From positions 310,001-374,000 of the forward strand of contig NZ_JAGSPM010000004.1 of assembly GCF_018139645.1 (NCBI RefSeq): 64,000 nucleotides of DNA. Reading direction: 5' to 3'. The translations under genes and the position numbers were made by a program. The stretch is from Affinundibacterium baiyunense. Lineage in GTDB: Bacteria > Pseudomonadota > Gammaproteobacteria > Burkholderiales > Burkholderiaceae_D. Of the stretch, positions 8,407 to 18,381 are shown piece by piece. Position 1 is the stretch's first letter. The number at the start of each line of letters is the position of its first letter. The notes under the pieces are model-generated. The model was given only the letters and a program-made list of their open reading frames with translations. It made no database searches and was not told the origin of the DNA.

Positions 8407-9747
8407 TTAATGCTCGTATTCAGAGCGCTCAAGCTTGGGATGGACGCGCACCAAAATGATTCTTGGTCCATTCATCTTTTTCACCACCACGTCAAATTGT
8501 GGAAACTCGATCTTTTGTCCTTCTTCTGGCAAATCCCCTAGCACTTGCATGATCAAACCGCCGATGGATTCAACTTCTTCATTATCAAGATCAATGCCCA
8601 GCGCAATTCCTAGTGTAAACAAAGGCAAACTACCTTTACCGATCAAAGTGCCATCATCTAATAAAGTCCAATCGTTGTCGTTTTGACGGAACTCATCACG
8701 AATCTGTCCAACCAAGGCACTTAATAAATTATCCAATGTTAGAAAACCGACCGGCTTACTATCACGATATCCCACCATTGCGAAGTGCGGTGCACCTTTA
8801 CGGAAGCGGCGGAATAATTCGAGTGCAGGGGTATTTGGCGGAACGTATTCCACATGACGTAAATGCTTGGATAAGTCATCTAAAGATTTGCCACTTTGCT
8901 GCGCTAGAAATAAGTCTTTCAAATGCAACATTCCCAATACCGTTTCTCCATCACTATCGATATACGGATAGCGACTAAATCGATTACGTGCCGCCGTCGC
9001 CATATTCTCTTCTAAGCTAGCGTCTTTATACATCGCCACAACTTCATTGATCGGTCGCATCAAATCAGAAATCTCAAGATCACCAAAATCGAGCATCTGC
9101 GCCATGATGCTCCATTCGTCTGGCGTCAACTGTTTGCTAGCATGGCTACCACGCAAAATCATTTTCAATTCTTCTGGAGAATAGTGCGCATCGCTGCCAT
9201 GACTAGCGTCCAGCCCCAACCAACGCAGCACAGCATTAGCGCTTTTATTCAACACCCAAATCGCTGGGAACATCATCCAATAAAACAAATATAAGGCGGG
9301 TGCCGTCCACAAAGAAACGCGTTCTGGGGTGCGAATCGCCATCGACTTCGGTGCGAGCTCACCGACCACAATGTGCAAGAAGGAAATCACAAAGAAAGCA
9401 AAAAATAAGGAGATGCTATGAATCCACTCGGCAGACTCGATGCCGAGTGCGGTCAACAAAGGCTCTAAGATTCGGGCAAACGCTGGTTCACCAACCCAAC
9501 CTAGACCAAGCGAAGCCAAGGTAATACCCAGTTGGCAAGCAGACAAATAAGCATCCAGATTCTGATGCACGGCAACCAATAAGCGCCCACGCAAGCCGCC
9601 CACTTTGGCTAAACTACGTACACGCGTTGCCCGCAATTTGACTAATCCAAACTCCGCAGCAACAAAAAAACCATTCAGCAGCACCAAGAAAGTTGCTGCG
9701 ACGATATACAAAATATTATCCAACGCCTTGCTTTCAAAAATAAACAA
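8407..9747 (-). CDS. Hemolysin family CNNM/CorC-type protein (DUF21-CBS-CorC_HlyC)
   Basis: A 446-residue protein with the DUF21 membrane domain (hydrophobic segments near 10-30, 75-90, 105-130 and 140-165), the motif GFFVAAEFGLVKLR near the start, a CBS pair (about 225-340) and a C-terminal CorC_HlyC domain (about 355-435). The family is implicated in magnesium, cobalt or other divalent cation efflux; the old name hemolysin is historical. No ATG or GTG is available: an in-frame stop lies just upstream and the first possible starts are TTG codons at 9747, 9723 and 9711, so TTG initiation is expected. The last one gives the typical short N-terminus. A strong terminator follows the gene. Confidence 0.87.
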   Translation of the reverse strand: MFIFESKALDNILYIVAATFLVLLNGFFVAAEFGLVKLRATRVRSLAKVGGLRGRLLVAVHQNLDAYLSACQLGITLASLGLGWVGEPAFARILEPLLTALGIESAEWIHSISLFFAFFVISFLHIVVGELAPKSMAIRTPERVSLWTAPALYLFYWMMFPAIWVLNKSANAVLRWLGLDASHGSDAHYSPEELKMILRGSHASKQLTPDEWSIMAQMLDFGDLEISDLMRPINEVVAMYKDASLEENMATAARNRFSRYPYIDSDGETVLGMLHLKDLFLAQQSGKSLDDLSKHLRHVEYVPPNTPALELFRRFRKGAPHFAMVGYRDSKPVGFLTLDNLLSALVGQIRDEFRQNDNDWTLLDDGTLIGKGSLPLFTLGIALGIDLDNEEVESIGGLIMQVLGDLPEEGQKIEFPQFDVVVKKMNGPRIILVRVHPKLERSEYEH

Positions 9748-10016
9748 ACGTTACTTTACCCTAGAAATACGACAACTCTGTGGCAAAAACCATAGAAGCA
9801 CAAATCAATCCTGACTGAAAACCATCTCATAAGGCGATAAACCACTCTCAATACATCAATTGCGGTAATAATTCCCGTTCACGCCGCGATTTTGTCATTT
9901 CATGATTGTTAAATTCTGTGTCATCGCATTTCTATTGACAATCGTTAATGCAAAAGTGACACTCCTCAGCATTCAAGCACTTGATTCAATTGTCATTTTT
10001 TTAATGGAATAGCACA

Positions 10017-11015
10017 ATGAACACAATCGTCCGCGACTCTTTATTACTCACATTACTCACTTCAATTGGCTTTAGCATCATCGCGCAACAAGCACACGCA
10101 CATGAATACGAAGCCTTAATCAAAGCGAAAAAATATGCCGAGGTAGAGAAAGCCACTAGCCTCAAATTAGCAACAGAGCCGAATAATCCCGATGCACTCG
10201 TGGCAAAAACCGAATTGATTTTAATTGAAGGCAAAGAAAATCGACTTGATGAAGCGGGCAAAATCGCTGAACAATGCATTGCGCATAATCCCAAAAACTC
10301 CGAATGCCATGAAGCCTTAGGCAATGTGCTAGGAACCAAAGCGATGCGTGGCGGCGTGATGTCAGCGATCAGTTACGTTGGCAAAATTCGCGACTCTTTC
10401 CGCAAAGCGATTGAACTCGACCCCAACAATTTCAGTGCACGTAGTTCCCTAATGCAGTTCTATCTACAAGCTCCTAGTTTTGTAGGTGGCGGTAAAGATA
10501 AGGCAAAAGACTTGATCGTCGAAACCATTAAAGTTAGCCCTTCAGCAGGCGCATTGCTACAAGCCTCTTTAGACTTATATGAAGACAATTTTGATCGCGC
10601 AAGTTCAGTCGCATTAGCGGTAAATACGACGCAGTCGGAAGCCTTGGCTAAACATCAGCGTAATGTCTTATCTGGGATCGGCCATGCACTGATCACCGAA
10701 AAAAGAATGGCGCAAGCTGAGAAGATTTTTCAAGAATTATGCAATCGTTTCCCTGACTCAATTCACGGCTATTACGGTCTAGGTAAGGCACTGCAAGAAC
10801 AAGGCAAAATCAAGGACGCCTTACCGCATTTAGAAAAATCATTAGCGATCGAAGCCAATGCGAATGTGCTGTACCGCTTAGGCAAAGCATGGCAAAGCTT
10901 AGGGGACAAAATCAAAGCCATTGCCGCATTTGAGAAAGCCCTAAGTTTTAAACCAGAGTTAGCGAAAAAAACCAAAGCAGATGCCGAAGAACAGTTAAAG
11001 GCTTTGAAAGGTTAA
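10017..11015 (+). CDS. Secreted tetratricopeptide repeat protein
   Basis: A 332-residue protein with an N-terminal signal peptide ending near AHA at residue 29, so it is probably periplasmic. The rest is helical repeats with TPR spacing, clearest in the final third (GYYGLGKALQEQGKIKDAL, then VLYRLGKAWQSLGDKIKAI). Such proteins scaffold other proteins; no catalytic motif is visible. GGAATAGCACA precedes the ATG. The 269-base gap upstream separates it from the divergent CorC/HlyC gene and should contain both promoters; a TTGACA lies near 9933 but I cannot pick a convincing -10. The substrate or partner is unknown. Confidence 0.8.
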   Translation: MNTIVRDSLLLTLLTSIGFSIIAQQAHAHEYEALIKAKKYAEVEKATSLKLATEPNNPDALVAKTELILIEGKENRLDEAGKIAEQCIAHNPKNSECHEALGNVLGTKAMRGGVMSAISYVGKIRDSFRKAIELDPNNFSARSSLMQFYLQAPSFVGGGKDKAKDLIVETIKVSPSAGALLQASLDLYEDNFDRASSVALAVNTTQSEALAKHQRNVLSGIGHALITEKRMAQAEKIFQELCNRFPDSIHGYYGLGKALQEQGKIKDALPHLEKSLAIEANANVLYRLGKAWQSLGDKIKAIAAFEKALSFKPELAKKTKADAEEQLKALKG

Positions 11016-11168
11016 CAGGATGAATTAACTTACTTGCATACTTGCACTAGCGCTGCACAACCGCTACGCTGAAAGTTGCAGGTGCTGGCGTATTCCTTGC
11101 AATACAAAACAGATCTAAACGATGCCAACAAAGTCGATCTCCACGGCAGTTTGACACGTATCAAGTAA

Positions 11169-11203
11169 AGCCTGAAAAGACGCCGCCAAGCGCCTTTTCG
11201 GGC
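11169..11203. other. Long hairpin in the gap after the TPR gene
   Basis: GCCTGAAAAG pairs with CTTTTCGGGC (one G-T pair), then continues inward by three more pairs after one mismatch, leaving a 6-base loop. There is no T run on either strand, so it is not a standard intrinsic terminator. It lies 56 bases before the likely start of the YitT-like gene and could be a factor-assisted terminator, an attenuator or a leader structure. Confidence 0.4.
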
Positions 11204-11258
11204 GACAAGCAAATTACAATGCGCAATCTTTCCCATTTTGCTTAGTATTCGCTTGACC

Positions 11259-11891
11259 ATGAAATCTGTAATGTCTACCCCACCACGCCCACCTGTTGCC
11301 GTCCCACATAATTTGTTTGAAGACGTATTGGCGATCTTAACCGGGACATTGTTGGTATCACTTGGCGTTGCCTTATTTAATCAAGCCGGCTTATTCACAG
11401 GCGGCACTGCAGGTTTGGCATTTCTGATTCATTACGCCAGCGATTATTCCTTCGGTTCGGTATTTTTTGTGTTGAACTTACCTTTCTATTGGCTAGCTTG
11501 GAAGCGCATGGGATGGCGTTTCACACTCAAAACATTTATCTCGGTTGGCTTGGTTTCGGTGATGTCTGGCTTACACCCAAAAATGGTACAACTTAGTCAA
11601 CTCACTCCGTTTTACGTTGCCTTAATTGGCGGCTCTTTAATGGGAGTGGGCTTTATTGTCTTGTTCCGCCATCAAGCCAGTCTAGGCGGTATTAATATTC
11701 TGACTTTGTATCTGCAAGAAAAGCATGGTTTACGCGCAGGAAAAATCCAAATGGGTATTGATCTTTGCATCGTCCTCGCCTCGTTTTTAGTGGTCTCACC
11801 GATTGCCATGCTTGCATCCATACTTGGCGCGGTCGTACTCAACTTGGCGATTATGCTCAATCATCGACCTGGCAGATATTTAGCGGTTTAA
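11259..11891 (+). CDS. YitT family membrane protein
   Basis: About 210 residues with five to six hydrophobic helices and the YitT/DUF161 signature GLFTGGTAGLAFLIHY near residue 46. These are inner-membrane proteins of uncertain transport function. The C-terminal YitT domain found in longer Bacillus members is absent; this shorter form is common in proteobacteria. The frame extends back to a TTG at 11238, but ATG codons at 11259 and 11271 are more likely; none has a strong ribosome site. It stands alone between the TPR gene and the FabH-like gene. Confidence 0.78.
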   Translation: MKSVMSTPPRPPVAVPHNLFEDVLAILTGTLLVSLGVALFNQAGLFTGGTAGLAFLIHYASDYSFGSVFFVLNLPFYWLAWKRMGWRFTLKTFISVGLVSVMSGLHPKMVQLSQLTPFYVALIGGSLMGVGFIVLFRHQASLGGINILTLYLQEKHGLRAGKIQMGIDLCIVLASFLVVSPIAMLASILGAVVLNLAIMLNHRPGRYLAV

Positions 11892-12027
11892 TATCCTTAT
11901 TGGTTGGAATATTTCCTCTAAGTTTTGCCCATATTTAAAGCACTTACAAAATACCCGTGTAAAATCGGTGTGCTAAGCACCGCCTACAGAAGCGCTGCAA
12001 TTCACTACGCCAACCGAGGAAACCCAG

Positions 12028-13152
12028 ATGAATCAAGTCGTCATCAGCGGCACAGGTCTATACACGCCGACCGAATCTATCTCCAACCAAGAATTAATCG
12101 CCAGCTTCAACGCCTATGTTGAACAATTCAATCAGGATAATGCCGCAGCTATTGCGGCTAGCGAAATCACTGCGCTGGAACCATCAAGTGAAGCCTTTAT
12201 TGAAAAGGCTTCTGGTATCAAATCACGCTATGTCATCAATAAATCAGGTGTGCTTGATATTGACCGCATGGTGCCGCATATCGCAGAGCGTAGCGATGAT
12301 GAACCATCCATCATGTGTGAAATGGCGGTCACGGCAGCAAAACAAGCGCTGGAACGTGCAGGAAAAACTGCTGCCGATGTCGATGCAGTGATTTGCGCGG
12401 CGAGCAATATGCAACGCGCTTATCCAGCTATGGCAGTCGAAATCCAAAATGCACTCGGCATCGATGGCTACGGCTACGACATCAACGTTGCCTGTTCTTC
12501 CGCCACTTTTGGCATACAAGCAGCCATGAGCGCAATTCAAAGTGGTCAAGCACGAGCTGTGTTGGTGGTTAATCCTGAAATTACGAGCGGACACTTGAAT
12601 TGGCGCGATCGCGATAGCCATTTCATTTTTGGCGATGCATGTACGGCGATCTTATTAGAACGCGCTGATCTAGCGACTTCTTCTCACCAATTTGCAATTT
12701 TGGGTATGAAGTTGAAAACCCAATTCTCCAATAATATTCGCAACAACTTTGGTTTTTTAAACCGTGCGGATGAAAGCGGCATCGGCAAAGCGGATAAATT
12801 ATTCCGCCAGCAAGGGCGCAAGGTTTTTAAAGAAGTTTGCCCTATGGCTGCAGAAACTATCACCAATACAGTCCAAGCAGCAGGCTTAGATGTCAACACG
12901 GTGCAACGCTTCTGGTTACATCAAGCCAACTTGAATATGAATCTTTTGATTGCACGATTGATTTTGGGACGCGATGCAACTCCAGAGGAATCACCGACGA
13001 TTTTGGATACCTATGCGAACACCTCATCCGCTGGTTCTATCATCGCTTTCCACAAACATCAAGATGACTTAGTCAAAGATGCAGTTGGCGTCATTTGTTC
13101 TTTTGGCGCAGGCTATTCAATCGGTTGTGTGGTGGTGAAGAAACTCAACTAA
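12028..13152 (+). CDS. Beta-ketoacyl-ACP synthase III family protein (FabH-like)
   Basis: A 374-residue thiolase-fold condensing enzyme. The catalytic triad is visible: Cys156 in [10 protein letters not shown], His298 in WLHQANLN and Asn331 in YANTSSAGS. Enzymes of this type condense an acyl-CoA with malonyl-ACP to start or extend acyl chains. The protein is about 55 residues longer than E. coli FabH, mostly through an insertion around residues 30-95, so it belongs to a diverged FabH-like subgroup rather than the primary FabH, which normally sits in the fab cluster with plsX and fabD; those genes are absent here. GAGGAAACCCAG precedes the ATG. A bidirectional terminator follows. The acyl substrate cannot be read from the sequence. 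Confidence 0.85.
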   Translation: MNQVVISGTGLYTPTESISNQELIASFNAYVEQFNQDNAAAIAASEITALEPSSEAFIEKASGIKSRYVINKSGVLDIDRMVPHIAERSDDEPSIMCEMAVTAAKQALERAGKTAADVDAVICAASNMQRAYPAMAVEIQNALGIDGYGYDINVACSSATFGIQAAMSAIQSGQARAVLVVNPEITSGHLNWRDRDSHFIFGDACTAILLERADLATSSHQFAILGMKLKTQFSNNIRNNFGFLNRADESGIGKADKLFRQQGRKVFKEVCPMAAETITNTVQAAGLDVNTVQRFWLHQANLNMNLLIARLILGRDATPEESPTILDTYANTSSAGSIIAFHKHQDDLVKDAVGVICSFGAGYSIGCVVVKKLN

Positions 13153-13171
13153 AAGCGACACTAGTACCAAA

Positions 13172-13223
13172 TAAAAACGCCAGCCGGTGGAGACAAACAA
13201 CTGCTCCGGCTGGCATTTTTTTA
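13172..13223. terminator. Bidirectional terminator between FabH-like and DsbA genes
   Basis: GCCAGCCGG at 13179-13187 pairs with CCGGCTGGC at 13206-13214. A T run follows on the plus strand (13216-13222) and an A run precedes it, giving a T run on the minus strand. It serves the two convergent genes on either side. Confidence 0.88.
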
Positions 13224-13260
13224 TGCGTTCTTACTGGTTCGCAATTACACCGAGTCCCAC

Positions 13261-13959
13261 TTATTTCGGCGCTGTCAATTTGTCTTTTTGTGCCTGCGCA
13301 ACCAACCAATCCAATACCGGAAACAATGCTTGATTAGCTTGATCTTCACTTGGTCGACCATGTTCACTACCCGCCATGGATGGAGAGGTTTGAAAACGTC
13401 CATCGACAATCAAAGTCGGCCAAGAATTGATTTCATAATCAGACATCACGCGTGGCGCACGTGCTTGTTTAGTCTTGATCGTAAATGAGTTATAAGCACT
13501 AAAAAACGCCGCTTTATCAATCGTCGTTTTATTGATGAAATCACGTACCTGCTCATCCGTCATCAAGCGATTACGTTGCACATGGTAGGCATCAAACACT
13601 TGGTTATGTAATTCTTCAGTCTTTCCGATCGCATCGAGCGCAAAGAATAATTTTTGCTGAGTTTCAGCACCAGGGTTCAGAACATGGATACGTTTGAATG
13701 CAATTTTATCGCTGTTTTTCTTTACCCATTCCGCAAGGCTAGGTTCTAAATGGTGACAAAAGTGGCAGTAGTAAGCAAAAAATTCTATCACTTCAATTTT
13801 GCTTCCCGCATTGGCGGCTTGCGGTTGCGACAGCAATCGATATTCCTTACCAGCCTCTGGTTTAAGAATGCTGGCATTGCTTGCCAAGTTCAGCAAACCC
13901 AATCCAGTTCCTGCAATCAGTTGAGAAAACCGACGTCTGTTAATTTGAATAGGCGACAT
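13261..13959 (-). CDS. dsbA: Thiol:disulfide interchange protein DsbA-like
   Basis: About 232 residues with a thioredoxin-like fold. The active site is CHFC in EFFAYYCHFCHHLEP, and the cis-Pro strand is INSWPTLIVDG. It catalyses disulfide formation in periplasmic proteins. The N-terminus carries RRRFSQLIAG followed by a hydrophobic stretch, resembling a twin-arginine signal, which is unusual since DsbA normally goes through Sec/SRP. The frame extends to a TTG at 13983; the ATG at 13959 with GGAT upstream is preferred. It is downstream of the GH13 gene in the same direction, 105 bases apart, and may be transcribed from its own promoter. No DsbB lies nearby. Confidence 0.85.
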   Translation of the reverse strand: MSPIQINRRRFSQLIAGTGLGLLNLASNASILKPEAGKEYRLLSQPQAANAGSKIEVIEFFAYYCHFCHHLEPSLAEWVKKNSDKIAFKRIHVLNPGAETQQKLFFALDAIGKTEELHNQVFDAYHVQRNRLMTDEQVRDFINKTTIDKAAFFSAYNSFTIKTKQARAPRVMSDYEINSWPTLIVDGRFQTSPSMAGSEHGRPSEDQANQALFPVLDWLVAQAQKDKLTAPK

Positions 13960-14088
13960 ATTTTTATCCGTAGAAGCAAACAAAAACTCAGTATAAACGC
14001 AAATATAGTTTCGCGTGAGTGCTTCAGGATTCCCTGCAAGTTGTACGTAACTCTAACTTGTATTTGATCTTCGAGCTTGCAGTCAAAT

Positions 14089-15717
14089 TCAGAGATGGCG
14101 TTTGACACCTATCCACGCGCCAAATGCGGGCAACAACAGACGGGCCTCTTCTTTTTGCCCTGCCAAGCCATGTCCAGACAATGCGATTGCATCTTGAATT
14201 AGCGGCCACTCGAAACTTTGAGGATCAGGCGATAAATTAAATATCGCGACCAAAGCAGGTGCTGCATCAGATTGTCGACTCAGGGCCAATAAAGGTTCTG
14301 GCACATCGTAGAACTGAATATCGCCACGCAATAGTTGCGGAATACTTTTGCGCCAACGCATCACGCGGCGTGCAAAATTTAAGACAGATTCTGCATCCTT
14401 CTCTTGCTCAGACACAGCTAAACCCCAATGCTCCATTGGCACCGGCAACCACGGTTTGGCCTTAGAAAATCCTGCATGTGCTTGTTCACTATCCCACACC
14501 ATAGGCGTGCGACAACCGTCTCGACCTTTGGATTCTGGCCAGAAAGTCAGCCCAACCGGATCTTGCAAATCCGCATAAGCTAGCTCAGCTTCGGTCAAAC
14601 CTAATTCATCCCCCTGATAGATGCAAGGCGTGCCCTTCAGCGTCAATTGCAAAGTCAAAATCATCTTGGCAAATGCGGCACTGGCATTGTCACGCCCCCA
14701 ACGCGTATTTACGCGAGCCACGTCATGATTCCCAACCGACCACGAGGCGCAGCCATCTTTGACACGTGCTTCAAACGCTTCAACTTGTCGCCGGATATGT
14801 GCGGCAGAAAATTCTGCTGTCAACAAATTAAAGCTATAGGCCATGTGCAAACGTTGATCGCCTTCGGTGTACTGCGCCATCACTTCGAGCGCATCGTCAG
14901 CACCAACTTCACCAATAGAAATCGCTTGGTATTCATCTAACAAAGCACGCACTCTTTCCAGAAAAATTAAATTCTCTGGGCGGGAATTATCAAATAGATG
15001 GGCTTGCATACCGTAAGGATTAGACGCCGCAACATTCACGGTATTACGCTTTTCTGCGACCGGATTATCACGTAATTGCTGATCATGAAAATGATAAATA
15101 CAAGCATCCATGCGGAAGCCATCCACACCGCGATCCAACCAAAAACGCATATTTTCTAAATGTGCTTGTTGCACCTCGGGATGATGAAAATTCATATCCG
15201 GCTGGCTGCTAAGGAAGTTATGCAAATAATACTGGCAGCGACGGGTATCCCACTGCCATGCAGATCCACCAAATATCGACAACCAATTGTTCGGAGGCGT
15301 TCCATCAGGTTTTGAATCTGCCCAGACATACCAATCTGCCTTGGAATTATGTCGATTACTACGGCTTTCAACAAACCATGGATGCGTCTCCGCTGTGTGA
15401 GATAAGACTTGGTCTATCATAATTTTCAAACCTAGCGCATGCGCGCGTGCGATCAATGCGTCAAAATCAGCTAGGCTGCCGAATATGGGATCGACATCGC
15501 AATAATCGGCGACATCGTAACCAAAATCTTTCATTGGCGAAGTGAAAAAAGGAGATATCCAAACTATATCGACGCCCAAGCTTGCAATGTAATCGAGCTT
15601 TTGTGTAATGCCGCGTAGATCGCCAATACCATCATCATTACTATCCTTAAAGCTACGCGGATAAACTTGATATATGACGGCTTCACGCCACCAATTTGGA
15701 TGCTGAGTAGAAATCAT
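14089..15717 (-). CDS. GH13 alpha-glucosidase (oligo-glucosidase, GH13_23-like)
   Basis: A 542-residue cytoplasmic enzyme without a signal peptide. GH13 regions are clear: YQVYPRSFKDSNDDGIGDL near the start, the nucleophile Asp in GVDGFRMDAC near residue 200, the acid/base Glu in SIGEVGAD near 266, and the third carboxylate in SVGNHDVAR. The YQVYPRSF and GIGDLRG motifs mark alpha-1,4 or alpha-1,6 glucosidases rather than endo-amylases. It should release glucose from maltose and short maltodextrins. It follows maltose phosphorylase and beta-phosphoglucomutase on the same strand, but a terminator-like hairpin separates it from the phosphorylase gene, so it may be expressed at a lower level or from its own promoter in the 244-base gap. 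Confidence 0.9.
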   Translation of the reverse strand: MISTQHPNWWREAVIYQVYPRSFKDSNDDGIGDLRGITQKLDYIASLGVDIVWISPFFTSPMKDFGYDVADYCDVDPIFGSLADFDALIARAHALGLKIMIDQVLSHTAETHPWFVESRSNRHNSKADWYVWADSKPDGTPPNNWLSIFGGSAWQWDTRRCQYYLHNFLSSQPDMNFHHPEVQQAHLENMRFWLDRGVDGFRMDACIYHFHDQQLRDNPVAEKRNTVNVAASNPYGMQAHLFDNSRPENLIFLERVRALLDEYQAISIGEVGADDALEVMAQYTEGDQRLHMAYSFNLLTAEFSAAHIRRQVEAFEARVKDGCASWSVGNHDVARVNTRWGRDNASAAFAKMILTLQLTLKGTPCIYQGDELGLTEAELAYADLQDPVGLTFWPESKGRDGCRTPMVWDSEQAHAGFSKAKPWLPVPMEHWGLAVSEQEKDAESVLNFARRVMRWRKSIPQLLRGDIQFYDVPEPLLALSRQSDAAPALVAIFNLSPDPQSFEWPLIQDAIALSGHGLAGQKEEARLLLPAFGAWIGVKRHL

Positions 15718-15812
15718 AAAGCGTGCAATTGAACAGATTAAAGTTCGAATTAAAATTAACGATTCGTTTTAAGCTCTATCGTTATCGTCGTTAAAACAAA
15801 CATATCGTAGAT

Positions 15813-15849
15813 AAAAAAAGCCCCTCACTTACTCTCGTAAGGAGGGAGC
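15813..15849 (-). terminator. Terminator-like hairpin after maltose phosphorylase gene
   Basis: On the minus strand GCTCCCTCCTTAC pairs, with two mismatches, with GTAAGTGAGGGGC across a GAGA tetraloop, followed by seven T. It lies inside the apparent pgmB-mapA-GH13 operon and could reduce expression of the GH13 gene. Confidence 0.7.
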
Positions 15850-15961
15850 CGAAACTCATCATCGAGCTGATTACCCCTCCGATGTGAGCAAGAAATACCC
15901 TAATAAGGCTGTAACAATAAATACTTTATCAAATACTTGTCAAAGAGTAGCTTACACCAAA

Positions 15962-18274
15962 CTAACGCGCCACTGTCAATAGCTGTCGCGCCGGACTGCG
16001 CATTTCTTTGCCACTGACATACAGCATTAATCCCAAGTCGGATTCATTTTCTATCATGATCGCATTACTTGCAACTGTCACCTTCAACAAACTACCGCGG
16101 AAAGTAATACGGAAAGAATAGCCCTGCCACTGCTTAGGCAAACTTGGATTCAGATGCAGTGTGCCTTGACGCACACGCACGCCACCAAAACCTTCAACCA
16201 CCGACATCCAAGTGCCCGCCATCGATGTGATATGCAAACCATCGTCAGTATCGTGGTTGTAATCATCTAAATCCAAACGCGCGGTACGCAAATAGAATTT
16301 ATATGCCAGATCCTCGTACCCCAATGAAGACGCCAAAATCGAATGAATACATGGCGATAACGAAGATTCATGTACGGTCAGCGGCTCATAAAAATCAAAG
16401 TTCTTTTTTATCGTCTCTTTATCGTAGTTCGCTTCAAAGGTATAAATCCCTTGCAACACATCGGCTTGCTTAATGTAGCAAGAGCGCAGAATCCTATCCC
16501 ACGACCAGTGTTTATGTATCGGATATTCGCCTTTAGGAATCGCTGTCATTGGCAACAATTCTTTATCCATAAAACCATCGTGCTGAATAAACACACCAGT
16601 TGGCGCATCTACTGGCAACACTATTTTTGCCGCCACATCTGCCCAGATAGCTTCTTCGTCTTCGTGACCACCAAATTGGGTTTTGACGACAATCTCAGCA
16701 TAACGCTTTGGATCACTTGCTTTTACTTGGGCAAGAGATTCACGGGTGTAATTTAAAGTCCATTGCGCCAGCAAGTTAGTGTACCAATTATTGTTGACGT
16801 TATTTTCGTATTCATTTGGCCCAGTGACGCCTAACATAATGTAGCCATTGCGACGATCTGACCATTGCACACGTTGACGCCAGAAACGAGAGATCGCGAT
16901 CAACACTTCTAAACCGTATTCCGCCAAATAACCCACATCACCGGTGTGATTGATGTAATTGTAGATCGCAAAACTCATCGCACCATTACGGTGTATTTCT
17001 TCAAACGTGATTTCCCATTCGTTATGGCATTCTTCGCCATTAATGGTCACCATAGGATACAAAGCCGCGCCATGCTTAAAACCCAGCTTAGCGGCATTTT
17101 CAATCGCACGACCGAGATGCTTATAACGATACACGAGCAATTGACGCGCTACTTTCGGATCAGCAGTTTTCAGATAAAACGGTAAGCAATAAGCTTCGGT
17201 ATCCCAGTAAGTCACACCGCCGTATTTTTCACCTGTGAATCCTTTCGGGCCGATGTTCAAGCGCTCATCTTCACCTGTGTAGGTTTGATTCATCTGCAAG
17301 ATGTTGAAGCGTATCGCTTGTTGAGCAGCGACATCACCTTCAATTGTGATATCGCACTCTGCCCATTTTTTCGCCCAAGCTGCGCGCTGCTCGCTAAGCA
17401 TCGCAGCAAAACCTTTGCTGTAAGCAGCCGCCGCAGAAGTTTCTGCATTTGCTTGTATCGTCGCCTTGTCCGCATACAAGGAAGAAATCACGGCGACATA
17501 TTTAATCAGGCTAACGGATTGCCCTTGTTCTATATTGCAATTGACTGTATTGCCAACTAGCTTTTCTTGAGAAAACGGCGCGATCGTATAAGACGCGTCA
17601 TCACCATCATGCTCCAGTGCTAACTTAAATGCACAAGCGACATGAAATGCGGTTTTCTTAGTTTCACCCGTGATCGCTGCGCTTCCTTGCGCTGCAGTAC
17701 GTGAAATTTCGACCCAAAATTGTTCGTCGTAATTGGAATCTTGGTTGACGACATTCAAGTCAAGCAAAGGTGAAAACGTGAGTTTTCCGCTGAAGTTGAG
17801 CGCTTTCACGGTATACCGAATTACTGCGTTGTCCGTATCAACAATGCTTGTAAAACGGGTAGATTGCACTTCGACTTGCTTACCAGAAGCGAGCGTAGCG
17901 ACGAAACTACGCTGCAAGATGCCCTCTTGCATATTCAGCACACGTTTAAAACCAGCAACTTGCGCAGTCGCCAAGTCTAATTCTTCACCATCAACGCTGA
18001 CGTTAATGCCTATCCAATTGGTCGCATTGAGAACTTTCGCAAAATATTCTGGATAGCCATTTTTCCACCAACCTACGCGTGTTTTATCCGGATAGTAAAC
18101 GCCCGCTACATAGCTACCGCGTAAGCTGCTGCCGCTATATTTTTCTTCAAAATTCGCGCGCTGGCCCATCTTGCCATTGCCTATCGAAAAAATACTTTCG
18201 GAGATACGATTCAAAGCAGGATCAAAGCCTTCTTCGATAATATTCCAAGGGTCTTTTTTGATGTAGTCTCTCAT
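15962..18274 (-). CDS. mapA: Maltose phosphorylase, GH65 family
   Basis: A 770-residue cytoplasmic enzyme that splits maltose with phosphate into glucose and beta-glucose 1-phosphate. The architecture is that of GH65: an N-terminal beta-sandwich (about 1-280), a linker, an (alpha/alpha)6 barrel (about 330-700) and a small C-terminal beta-sheet domain. The general acid is Glu488 in GVTGPNEYENNVNNN, with WDTEAYCLPF near 350 and the phosphate-loop segment HESSLSPCIHSI near 620. Length matches maltose phosphorylases; related trehalose and kojibiose phosphorylases remain possible, but the flanking beta-phosphoglucomutase and alpha-glucosidase genes favour maltose. GGATGAGA precedes the ATG. Confidence 0.9.
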   Translation of the reverse strand: MRDYIKKDPWNIIEEGFDPALNRISESIFSIGNGKMGQRANFEEKYSGSSLRGSYVAGVYYPDKTRVGWWKNGYPEYFAKVLNATNWIGINVSVDGEELDLATAQVAGFKRVLNMQEGILQRSFVATLASGKQVEVQSTRFTSIVDTDNAVIRYTVKALNFSGKLTFSPLLDLNVVNQDSNYDEQFWVEISRTAAQGSAAITGETKKTAFHVACAFKLALEHDGDDASYTIAPFSQEKLVGNTVNCNIEQGQSVSLIKYVAVISSLYADKATIQANAETSAAAAYSKGFAAMLSEQRAAWAKKWAECDITIEGDVAAQQAIRFNILQMNQTYTGEDERLNIGPKGFTGEKYGGVTYWDTEAYCLPFYLKTADPKVARQLLVYRYKHLGRAIENAAKLGFKHGAALYPMVTINGEECHNEWEITFEEIHRNGAMSFAIYNYINHTGDVGYLAEYGLEVLIAISRFWRQRVQWSDRRNGYIMLGVTGPNEYENNVNNNWYTNLLAQWTLNYTRESLAQVKASDPKRYAEIVVKTQFGGHEDEEAIWADVAAKIVLPVDAPTGVFIQHDGFMDKELLPMTAIPKGEYPIHKHWSWDRILRSCYIKQADVLQGIYTFEANYDKETIKKNFDFYEPLTVHESSLSPCIHSILASSLGYEDLAYKFYLRTARLDLDDYNHDTDDGLHITSMAGTWMSVVEGFGGVRVRQGTLHLNPSLPKQWQGYSFRITFRGSLLKVTVASNAIMIENESDLGLMLYVSGKEMRSPARQLLTVAR

Positions 18275-18381
18275 CGCTATCTCATCCGTATTGGTCTAAC
18301 TAGTTTCTTTTCTGAGTTCTTTCCGAAGTCTTCTCTGTATCGAAGTTTGAATCGACACTGGCAACGACTAATTACAAGTAA